A stretch of 64,000 bases of DNA from Oasisia sp. SBJ-2009 (lineage: Eukaryota > Annelida > Polychaeta > Sabellida > Siboglinidae): positions 50,710,358 through 50,774,357 of the forward strand of contig OZ024860.1 in the NCBI GenBank assembly GCA_964017155.1, written 5' to 3'. The translations under genes and the position numbers were made by a program. This document shows, one piece after another, positions 39,501 through 45,406 of this stretch. The notes beneath the pieces are model-generated. The model did not search any database. It was not told where the DNA came from and saw only the letters and a program-made list of their open reading frames with translations. Position 1 is the first letter of the stretch; every line of letters begins with the position of its first letter.

Positions 39501-42500
39501 ATCTGACCAGACGTAGACCCCAGACTCTACTTACAGTGACCTGTCCAGACGTAGACCCCAGACTCTACTTACAGTGACCTGTCCAGACGTAGACCCTAGA
39601 CTCTACTTACAGTGACCTGTCCAGACGTAGACCCCAGACTCTACTTACAGTGACCTGACCAGACGTAGACCCCAGACTCTACTTACAGTGACCTGTCCAG
39701 ACGTAGATCCTAGACTCTACTTACAGTGACCTGTCCAGACGTAGACCCCAGACTCTACTTACAGTGACCTGACCAGACGTAGACCCCAGACTCTACTTAC
39801 AGTGCTGTGTCGTCTCTGCACACTGACAGTTGTACAAAGTTACTGGCTGAAGCCTTTCTCAACATGGCCACCGCTCTGAAACATGACAGCAGTGTGCAAA
39901 TAAGTCAGATTAACATCAGGCAGAATGGTGAATAGGACAGGTAAGTATCACTATTAGAGCGACATCTCATAGTTTTAATTCTGATCTGCTGGAATTGACA
40001 GGAATGGAAATTTCAAGTAGAAATCATGACTCAAAGCAAGATCACATGTTATATAAAGATGGAAAGAAGAGAACAATTCTGGGTGTAAGAACATCCTAGA
40101 ACTGCTCTGTATAAGTCTGTTAAAGACAACAATTGTTATTGATCCATTAACCCATGAGGTACCTCAGTGACAACAGGAGGGGTGCATTGGTACAACTAGG
40201 GGCAGACTCTTGAAGAGCCAAGTCCAGGAAATTATACAACTGATCACTGACTGGTTATTAGGCAAAATAGATGATTGAATGTGACTATCCAATTAACTGA
40301 TTCCCAGCACTGACCACTGACCGATGGCCACTGGCACTGGTCATCTGGTCTCACCTCTCATTGGTCACTTGGGCCATGCTCTGACCATTCACAGCCAGGA
40401 TCAAGTCGCCTGGTTTTAGCCGACCTACATCAGCAAAATAACATAGATTCGTTACTTGTTTCATGTCAGACTCAGATCTAAATAACAATAATAACAGAGT
40501 AACTTCTATTGCACTTAACTCCTTGGAAACCAAGTCCAGACACGCATCAATACAAAGGGTTGATCAATCTCAGAGTCAATAAACACTCCAATTGTCAACT
40601 GTCTCATCAGTTGTAGTTAGCCATGTTGGCCAACCGTCTGTCAGTCTTGAAGACTGTCAGACTGGTCTCAGGCTAAGCCCCTGCCACCTACCGTCTACTA
40701 TGACACTGGCTTGTGTAAATATGTCACTAAGCAAACTGTCAACTTAATTCTAATTTGGTCTGGTAAAATAGACAGAAGATGGCAGAAGTAACTCTGCTCA
40801 CGACACTGCCACGTGTGTGAGGTTAGACCACTGACAGTCAGTGACGACTTCACCAGATGTTTACGTGACAAGGACATGACAAGGACTTGTCTTACAAGAA
40901 CCAATGGACACAGCTACACACTGCGCTGCACTGGTCATCACTGAAGACTAAGTGGACACTGGTCACAGATACTGACCGTTGGCTGCTGCCAGTCCACCTG
41001 AGAGAATCTTCTTCACAAAGATGCCATAATTCTTCTCACTCGCCTCCCAGTCCAACACACCACCAATGATCTTGATTCCTGCACAGACACAGTCAGTGAC
41101 ACACCAAAGACACAGACACAGTCAGTGACACACCAAAGACACAGACACAGTCAGTGAACAGTGACACACCAAACACAGCATGACAAAGTCAGTGACCAGT
41201 GACACACCAAACACAGCATGACACAGTCAGTGACCAGTGACACACCAAACACAGCATGACACAGTTTGTGAACAGTGACACATCAAACACAGCATGACAC
41301 AGTCAGTGAACAGTGACACACCAAACCCAGCATGACACAGTCAGTGAACAGTGACACACCAAACCCAGCATGACACAGTCAGTGAACAGTGACACACCAA
41401 ACCCAGCATGACACAGTCAGTGACCAGTGACACACCAAACCCAGCATGACACAGTCAGTGACCAGTGACACAACAAACCCAGCATGACACAGTCAGTGAA
41501 CAGTGACACACCAAACCCAGCATGACACAGTCAGTGAACAGTGACACACCAAACACAGCATGACACAGTCAGTGAACAGTGACACACCAAACCCAGCATG
41601 ACACAGTCAGTGAACAGTGACACACCAAACCCAGCATGACACAGTCAGTGAACAGTGACACACCAAACCCAGCATGACACAGTCAGTGAACGGTGACAAA
41701 CCAGACACAGCATGACACAGTCAGTGAACAGTGACACACCAAACACAGCATGACACAGTCAGTGAACAGTGACACACCAAACACAGCATGACACAGTCAG
41801 TGAACAGTGACACACCAAACACAGCATGACACAGTCAGTGAACAGTGACACACCAAACACAGCATGACACAGTCAGTGAACAGTGACACACCAAACACAG
41901 CATGACACAGTCAGTGAACAGTGACATTGCCATTTTAATGTGCGAAAATTTAGATTTTTATTATTTTCATTGTCACCCACTCACCCAGTCCTCCTGTGCA
42001 ACTGTCAAATGTGATTGTTTCTGTCACTTCTCGTTTGTCATCCACAGAACTCAACCTGCAGAGACAAATAAAATGTATAAGTATAACAATATCTGACAGT
42101 AGCGACTCTATATTCAGGGCTGGTTTCAATAAAAAAAAATTATTTTATATATAAATTCCGAACACTTAGAAGCATTACAATGATGATAAGTCAGATAACA
42201 GTGTGCAATAAACACATACAAATACATGCAGCAGTTATAAGGAATAATAATTGATAAAGAATACAATTGTGTTTACTTAATGTTTGATCTCACATACACA
42301 TGCCAGTGAAATTATAATTTTTTACTTTCAGTTTACCTTCTTGTAGCTGATATTTATATAATTATTTTATGTTTATATTATTTATTTTATAGTAATTGTT
42401 ACAATAATACAATGAATGCATGAAAAAACATGCAATGTGTGGCATGCTTATAAAAACGTTATGATATATAAATTAAATATATTATTATGATGCCATAGAT

Positions 42501-43809
42501 ATAACTCATGAGTAACTAAATGATCCACCTCAATGTTAGTTTACAATATAATTATGTTTTTTTTATTACATTATATTCAAGTAGATGCATTTTCTTTTAG
42601 CAGTGCATTGCAACTTAAATATAATAAAAAATAAATGTCTCAACATGAAACTACTGATGTTTACATTTAGTGTAAAAAACAGGTGCAAAAACCCCAGCAG
42701 ATTTACATGCAACAAATTCAGTGTCACAATAATAATTATCATGCTAATAATTATCTATAAATATTACCCATATATTTAACTTATTTACTGTTAAAGATAG
42801 CCTTTGTTATTGATGATTGCCTGACTTGCTTGTAAGTGGAACTCACACAAAATCCTGATTAAAAACTGGAACAAGGGCACAGTAAAATGTGCAGTTATTT
42901 ATGCAGTTAGATTTAAACCTGAAAATGAAAGTAATATTATTGCTGAAAACTGCATCCTACATAAAACATGTTTAAATAGTAGCTAAGACATGTTAAAAGT
43001 GTTTCCGTTTTATCATGAGATACTGCACAAAATATATTTTCTCAAAACATCAATGTGCAATACAACACAAAACTAACATCAAACCCCGCCTAAATTAAAG
43101 TTTAAATTACGTCAATAAGTGTAAAACTAACTCGGTCAATAAAGAGTGTTTTGCCCAGCTATAGCAATTTTTCATAATAGCTAACGTTATTCTTTGTTTT
43201 CGGATCACTCCTGAAGTTGACGACATGAGCAAAGACTAAAAAGAGCAATTTTTAATATGTACGTGTACAGCTGTACTTACCAGTCTGACAGTAGAGAGCA
43301 GAAACAAACAACATAATGAACATACATGACTTGATTTAAATCATTATACCATTTCATTTGGAAAATAAAGGCACCATATTAAACCACTGATATTCGCGCG
43401 TACATGTGTGGCGCTATCTAGCAGACAATGCAGATGTTTACCTACTTGTGGTGTCACCTGGGGAGCATTTTAGTACTACTAATTTAATGTGTGTTATGGC
43501 TTATGCAGTGCATTGTGAAACATTACACATACAAAATTAAATTACAAATTGTCAAATCAGCATTACAATGTACACAAGTTTAAATTGTAGAAATTATTAA
43601 TTCATTAAATTGTGAATAAATATGCTTGGTTTGGTGGGCGTGAATCTATACCATACATAATCTGTGATATTAAGTGTGTAGCTAACTTTTAAAAGCTGAT
43701 CTTGAGCCAGTCACAGCTCCACTCACCCATTGCTTGTTATTGTCGTCGTGGGTTGCTTCTCATCACAAGCAACAGTCGTGCGAGACAAAACTACTGTAGT
43801 CGTCATCAT
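24152..43809 (-). CDS. STXBP4: syntaxin-binding protein 4 orthologue, complete, 19 coding exons
   Basis: Joined minus-strand exons, first to last: 43809-43727, 42055-41985, 41078-40977, 40424-40355, 39875-39801, 38829-38726, 37522-37425, 36688-36550, 35948-35779, 35256-35160, 34179-34064, 32473-32402, 31688-31623, 31157-30993, 29022-28909, 28252-28206, 27290-27148, 24886-24829, 24296-24152. They sum to 1935 nt (644 aa plus TAG), all phases match and all introns are GT-AG. Domains: PDZ (about residues 43-127), serine/proline-rich linker, EF-hand-like segment (about 290-345), coiled coil (about 376-514) and WW domain (about 579-608, both tryptophans present). This is the order of vertebrate STXBP4/Synip (about 550 aa), a syntaxin-4 partner that restrains SNARE-driven vesicle fusion; that role here is inferred from orthology. 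The gene is head-to-head with PDZD11. Seven or more introns hold minisatellites, several copying splice junctions. Confidence 0.93.
24361..24525 (+). repeat. (GT)n microsatellite in STXBP4 intron 18
   Basis: Imperfect then pure GT run. On the transcript strand it is (CA)n, about 65 nt upstream of the exon 19 acceptor. CA repeats near splice sites can bind hnRNP L-type factors (known in vertebrates; inferred possibility here). Confidence 0.9.
24752..24818 (+). repeat. 13-bp repeat next to the exon 18 donor
   Basis: Five imperfect copies of tgccaccccctg start about 10 nt inside intron 18 from the donor at 24828. On the transcript strand they are G-rich. Confidence 0.8.
24829..24886 (-). CDS. 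STXBP4: STXBP4 exon 18 (WW domain start)
   Basis: 58 nt, acceptor cccaacag, donor GTAAGAG. Encodes LPFGWDEAYTVDGVKFYT, the first half of the WW domain with its first tryptophan. Confidence 0.93.
25088..26114 (-). repeat. 22-bp minisatellite in STXBP4 intron 17
   Basis: About 47 tandem copies of a 22-bp unit containing acaacatttgtaaacac. Variants are cac/cat in one position, and a run of four adjacent units has acgtttg instead of acatttg (about 25895-25965). Because no unit phase contains a stop on the minus strand, three long overlapping open frames arise; they are not genes. Confidence 0.97.
26360..26595 (+). pseudogene. LINE reverse-transcriptase C-terminal fragment
   Basis: Plus-strand translation across stops resembles the tail of CR1/RTE-like LINE proteins: a GHV-R-DNQWT stretch, then RWRDELDESWKP and a DRQMW motif. 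It is a short, mutated insertion within an STXBP4 intron, opposite in strand to the gene. Confidence 0.5.
26633..27118. mobile_element. MITE with hAT-like ends
   Basis: Begins cagggttgccactcatgg and ends ccactggcaaccctg, so the termini are inverted (CAGGGTTGCCA type, as in many hAT elements). Inside both ends are direct copies of ttccctgacttttccctgac, giving a cluster of ccctgac motifs. No transposase is present (486 bp). A clear 8-bp target duplication was not found. Its right end is only 29 nt from the exon 17 donor of STXBP4. Confidence 0.7.
27148..27290 (-). CDS. STXBP4: STXBP4 exon 17
   Basis: 143 nt, acceptor gtgtttag, donor GTGAGT. Encodes a proline- and basic-rich segment followed by TEAKTVVMAVKSIIEVD. 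This corresponds to the helix before the WW domain in the vertebrate protein. Confidence 0.9.
27385..27577 (+). mobile_element. partial SINE copy (body only)
   Basis: Matches the body of the SINE at 21165-21508: the cagtgatggatattt stretch, ggctgaatacttctc, gaagccaagatgga, gaacaggtcagccaggga, then tgctacacaagaact in place of gcgctatataagaact. The tRNA head is missing. Inside STXBP4 intron 16. Confidence 0.65.
28206..28252 (-). CDS. STXBP4: STXBP4 exon 16
   Basis: 47 nt. Acceptor cttccag, donor GTGAGTCG after CTCC. Encodes TVHETLSGTGETLQT and two bases of a proline. Found because exons 15 and 17 have incompatible phases; this exon restores the frame exactly. Confidence 0.85.
28909..29022 (-). 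CDS. STXBP4: STXBP4 exon 15 (end of coiled coil)
   Basis: 114 nt, phase 0 at both ends, acceptor ggacacag, donor GTAAGT. Encodes a strongly conserved helical segment with RKAEASKKTFEVATEKLM. A short four-copy cctcagt repeat lies just beyond the donor (28860-28890). Confidence 0.93.
29150..29240 (+). repeat. 21-bp repeat, four copies
   Basis: Four copies of a unit containing ctgtgtcatgtgaccagtg within STXBP4 intron 14. Confidence 0.85.
29243..29326 (+). repeat. SINE/LINE 3' tail
   Basis: Reads gtaaagcgccctgaatag, then ggcgctatataagttta, then an A/T-rich TTATTA-type tail. This is the common 3' end of many invertebrate SINEs mobilised by CR1/L2-like LINEs. Confidence 0.6.
29757..30955 (-). repeat. 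14-bp minisatellite with internal segmental duplication, STXBP4 intron 14
   Basis: Over 80 copies of short units built from cactgaccgactga and variants (accc, acca, aacg). A block of about 400 bp starting near 29846 is repeated at about 30387 with the same sequence of rare variants (gaactactg, gatactgatcc, gaatgacactaccg, ccctctgac), an offset of about 541 bp. On the transcript strand every unit contains GTCAGT, the same hexamer as the exon 14 donor 37 bp away. Confidence 0.95.
30993..31157 (-). CDS. STXBP4: STXBP4 exon 14 (coiled coil)
   Basis: 165 nt, phase 0 at both ends, acceptor gtcgtag, donor GTCAGT (weaker than consensus). Encodes 55 residues of heptad-rich helix including SMEQDYEEVVHALEVEL, a conserved stretch of the family. 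Confidence 0.9.
31623..31688 (-). CDS. STXBP4: STXBP4 exon 13 (coiled coil)
   Basis: 66 nt, phase 0 at both ends, acceptor cttgtag, donor GTAAGT. Encodes LLLREKEKACNFAEEELLRV, in register with the flanking coiled-coil exons. Confidence 0.88.
32402..32473 (-). CDS. STXBP4: STXBP4 exon 12 (coiled coil start)
   Basis: 72 nt, phase 0 at both ends, acceptor gttgacag, donor GTAAGAG. Encodes ELERVRQERDALRLETERLR. The acceptor lies inside the last, truncated unit of a 42-bp array, and the usual pyrimidine tract is poor. Confidence 0.88.
32474..33609 (-). repeat. 42-bp minisatellite abutting the exon 12 acceptor
   Basis: About 27 copies of a 42-bp unit containing gtcaacattccaccccag and actcctctctcgggtcat. 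One position alternates (caggcac or cagacac), often strictly every second unit, so an 84-bp dimer was probably amplified. The array ends exactly at the exon 12 acceptor. Being a multiple of three and lacking stops, it is open in several frames on both strands, which does not indicate coding. Confidence 0.97.
33610..34063. other. STXBP4 intron 11, non-repetitive part
   Basis: AT-rich intronic sequence; nothing recognised. Confidence 0.4.
34064..34179 (-). CDS. STXBP4: STXBP4 exon 11
   Basis: 116 nt, acceptor gtctgtag, donor GTAGAC. Encodes FVSVARELFKIELQ, the second half of the EF-hand-like segment, and a linker ending MVDAVPCQ. Its first 16 nt and its acceptor are copied in the array that begins here. 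Confidence 0.92.
34163..34533 (-). repeat. 34-37-bp minisatellite copying the exon 11 acceptor
   Basis: Ten copies (including the genuine one) of a unit that on the transcript strand reads gttctgtctgtag then agtttgtgtctgtggc, that is, the end of intron 10 plus the start of exon 11. Three units lack three bases, and three have ACA for AGA beside the acceptor. Each retains the AG. Confidence 0.95.
34560..34785 (+). repeat. (GT)n-type microsatellite in STXBP4 intron 10
   Basis: Imperfect GT/GTGA/GTAT runs. Confidence 0.9.
34805..34945 (+). pseudogene. LINE reverse-transcriptase C-terminal fragment
   Basis: The frame reads RGWRDVLDDRTGTTWQWIAQ, then a MWRQNAEAF stretch. This resembles the same tail region of CR1/RTE-like LINE proteins as the fragment at 26360-26595. 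Only about 45 codons remain. Confidence 0.45.
35160..35256 (-). CDS. STXBP4: STXBP4 exon 10 (EF-hand-like)
   Basis: 97 nt, acceptor ctgctgcag, donor GTGGGT. Encodes ALGYLGLEPTLEQQAEL and GRDGSITYG, the first half of an EF-hand-like segment also present in vertebrate STXBP4. Confidence 0.93.
35257..35778. other. STXBP4 intron 9
   Basis: Unique intronic sequence; nothing recognised. Confidence 0.4.
35779..35948 (-). CDS. STXBP4: STXBP4 exon 9
   Basis: 170 nt, acceptor gccacag, donor GTGAGT. Encodes a serine-rich linker and then DPNVKLKMEKLEM, which leads into the EF-hand-like segment and matches the same junction in the vertebrate protein. Confidence 0.92.
36550..36688 (-). CDS. STXBP4: STXBP4 exon 8 (linker)
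   Basis: 139 nt, acceptor tatcacag, donor GTAAAC after AACG. The chosen frame is the only one that is open and joins both neighbours. It encodes a poorly conserved linker (SSCDSDPEGSTVPACY and similar). Confidence 0.8.
37425..37522 (-). CDS. STXBP4: STXBP4 exon 7 (linker)
   Basis: 98 nt, acceptor ttttgcag, donor GTCAGT after TCCAGG. Phase-compatible with exons 6 and 8. Encodes a glycine/serine/proline-rich linker. Supported by splice sites and phase rather than by family conservation. Confidence 0.75.
37988..38745 (-). repeat. 37-38-bp minisatellite copying the exon 6 donor
   Basis: About 20 copies of a unit that on the transcript strand contains accccctcctgtcagg then gtgagtgagag, that is, the last bases of exon 6 plus its donor. 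The copy nearest the exon (38717-38745) includes the genuine boundary at 38726/38725. Unit lengths are mostly 36-38 bp, so use of different copies would change frame. An adjacent ggggg/ccccc pairing in each unit could form hairpins. Confidence 0.96.
38726..38829 (-). CDS. STXBP4: STXBP4 exon 6
   Basis: 104 nt, acceptor gtgttgcag, donor GTGAGT after CAGG. Encodes DEYQELLNTFSYSSTSSVCD and a serine-rich tail after the PDZ domain. Its 3' end is inside the minisatellite, so the true donor could be ambiguous. Confidence 0.88.
38830..39303. other. STXBP4 intron 5, non-repetitive part
   Basis: Unique intronic sequence; nothing recognised. Confidence 0.4.
39304..39815 (-). repeat. 25/38-bp minisatellite copying the exon 5 donor
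   Basis: Fifteen copies (including the real one) of cactgtaagtagagtctgg on the transcript strand, which is the exon 5 end plus a consensus GTAAGT donor. Units nearest the left end are 25 bp; those towards the exon are 38 bp, because a 13-bp segment (ggggtctacgtct) is inserted. The genuine donor is the rightmost copy at 39800. Confidence 0.96.
39801..39875 (-). CDS. STXBP4: STXBP4 exon 5 (end of PDZ)
   Basis: 75 nt, acceptor atgtttcag, donor GTAAGT. Encodes AVAMLRKASASNFVQLSVCR, the last helix and strand of the PDZ domain. Confidence 0.93.
39876..40354. other. STXBP4 intron 4
   Basis: Unique intronic sequence; nothing recognised. Confidence 0.4.
40355..40424 (-). CDS. STXBP4: STXBP4 exon 4 (PDZ)
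   Basis: 70 nt, acceptor tgatgtag, donor GTGAGA. Encodes RLKPGDLILAVNGQSMAQV, the typical LKPGD...VNG core of a PDZ domain. Confidence 0.95.
40425..40976. other. STXBP4 intron 3
   Basis: Unique intronic sequence; nothing recognised. Confidence 0.4.
40977..41078 (-). CDS. STXBP4: STXBP4 exon 3 (PDZ)
   Basis: 102 nt, acceptor tgtgcag, donor GTCAGT. Encodes IKIIGGVLDWEASEKNYGIF and VKKILSGGLAAAN, following the carboxylate-binding GGLG loop supplied by exon 2. Confidence 0.95.
41079..41935 (-). repeat. 38-bp minisatellite filling STXBP4 intron 2
   Basis: About 22 copies of a unit containing acacagtcagtgaacagtg and acaccaaacccagcatg, with G/A and C/A variants. It starts at the exon 3 acceptor and occupies nearly the entire intron. 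The acceptor sequence cactgactgtgtc then tgtgcag shares its first 13 nt with every unit. Confidence 0.95.
41985..42055 (-). CDS. STXBP4: STXBP4 exon 2 (PDZ start)
   Basis: 71 nt, acceptor ctctgcag, donor GTGAGT. Encodes SVDDKREVTETITFDSC and the GGLG loop (split glycine). This is the start of the PDZ domain. Confidence 0.92.
42056..43726. other. STXBP4 intron 1 region
   Basis: AT-rich intronic sequence. A minus-strand consensus donor (gtaagtac) at about 43280 follows a short open stretch starting from an ATG near 43325. It could end an alternative first exon whose phase would also fit exon 2. No similarity supports it. Confidence 0.35.
43727..43809 (-). CDS. STXBP4: STXBP4 exon 1 coding part
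   Basis: The exon runs 43826-43727 with acceptor ttctgcag-type sequence, so it is preceded by a non-coding exon. Translation starts at the first of two tandem ATGs (43809 and 43806). The N-terminal 28 residues are threonine-rich and not conserved. The donor AATGG|GTGAGT gives the phase required by exon 2. The second ATG is an equally possible start. Confidence 0.78.
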
Positions 43810-43826
43810 TGCTGGTTGTATGTGTT

Positions 43827-45147
43827 CTGCAAAGAAACAGGTCAGTTTGTTGGAGATATATGAGATGTCATTTTTTGTGAGGTATACTGTGTATTTAAGT
43901 AATATTGTTATCACTCTTTGGGCCTCCATTGTGCAAAGGTGCAAAGGTTTTGCATGCAAATATTAGGGCAACAATTAAGTTACAGTGCTCAACATTAAGC
44001 TTGTCCGTTAGACCGCGACATCTGGAATTGGCGTTAGACATGTGACATTGCTACTACTTGGTGTGTAGGGCAACTGAGCTACTTACAGCCAGTACAACAA
44101 GAAAGTCTCTATTTGTTGTCCATTGTGTAAAACATCCATCATAGATCTGTTGTTGTTCTCCACTGACAGTAAACAAGCACAACATAAACAGCAAGGAATA
44201 TAGTAACCTTGTGTAACCGGGTCTTGACTGGCTGCTTGGTTCTGCTTGGAACCCTGATTTTGTCTTATACCTTCAACATCACAATGGTCTAACCACCCAA
44301 TACTATTTCTATGGAATACTAGGATTCCAAGGTAATTTCAATGTGTCCGCCTCTCACACTGCTACTTCTAGAAAAAACATCCACTAACCTTAACAAACTT
44401 TAATAATTTAATTACAGTAGGCCACAGGGCAGGTTCTTCTCTGCTAAACATACACGCATTTAGAGTCATGTAGAATCATAGAATGGTAACATTGAAGACT
44501 GCCCGAATGTGATACAAGTGCCAATGGCAATGATGGCCAAACCAGTTTGGCCATCATCATTTAGTTGTTGGTAAATGGTAATGGAAATATACAATAGTCA
44601 AAAAAGGCTTTTTTATAGGACATAAGCATGATATGATAATATTACTTAAATCTGTGAAAATGTTCATCAAGTTGGTAGAATACTATATTAAAACAAGATT
44701 CCATTGTCTCCACTAATGGTGGTCAACACTGTTGTGACTCTAAATTTATTAATTATTGTAATAACAAATCTTGTTTTAATATTATACTATTTAAATATGA
44801 TTGAATCCATGCAATCAACAACACTGAACATTGACAATGATTGTCAACCGAGTTCACTGACACTGAACAAGTTGTTAATTAACTTGTTATTCAGTTTTGA
44901 GCTGGTAAATAAACTATATTCGCATTGAATGTAGATCAGACTACGTCACTGTTTTTAAAAAATGACAGCATATTGACACTAACATGCCACATGGACTGAA
45001 TGAGTGAGTCTCACTTGTCACTGTCACTGTCAGTCAGTGTCCGGACTAGAGTACTGACTGAGTTGAGTAGTCAAGTCAAGAGTGATTGAACGAGTTTCTA
45101 AGAGTAGTATCAGCGACTTTTCGTTCGGAGACTGAGTGCAAACTTAC
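43827..45147. other. STXBP4 5' intron
   Basis: Sequence between the first coding exon and the predicted non-coding first exon. No coding sequence or array recognised. Confidence 0.4.
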
Positions 45148-45250
45148 CTTATACGTTTTAGAGCATTGTACATTTACATTCCGCGATGAGCATAATAATT
45201 ACAGTATCATTTTATCGTAATAAAACATATATTATAATATCTCCTCTTTC
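45148..45250 (-). other. STXBP4: predicted 5' non-coding exon of STXBP4
   Basis: A consensus minus-strand donor (ATAAG|GTAAGT, donor bases at 45147-45146) lies just left of the PDZD11 promoter. The first coding exon of STXBP4 needs an upstream leader exon. The right end is approximate, and no transcript evidence is available. Confidence 0.45.
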
Positions 45251-45310
45251 ATCGCCCGCCATTTTAGGAATCCTGGAAGTGACTTCCGGTGGAATTCGTA
45301 AACTTCCGGT
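45250..45310. promoter_or_regulatory. probable bidirectional promoter of STXBP4 and PDZD11
   Basis: Just before the PDZD11 start codon are two ETS-like sites (acttccggt at 45282-45290 and 45302-45310) and, on the minus strand, a YY1-like AAAATGGCGGG (45255-45265). These elements are typical of TATA-less housekeeping and bidirectional promoters. Genes leave it in both directions. Confidence 0.6.
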
Positions 45311-45406
45311 ATGGCTGGTTGGCGGACGTCGTACGGAACTAAGGAGTTTATTCGCGCTGAACTTCCCGCATACGAACCACCACCTCCATGGGTACCTCCA
45401 GAAAAG
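45311..45406 (+). CDS. PDZD11: PDZD11 exon 1
   Basis: 96 nt from ATG 45311 to donor GTGACG, phase 0. Encodes the N-terminal 32 residues ending in the conserved proline/tryptophan motif PPPPWVPPEK. Confidence 0.93.
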
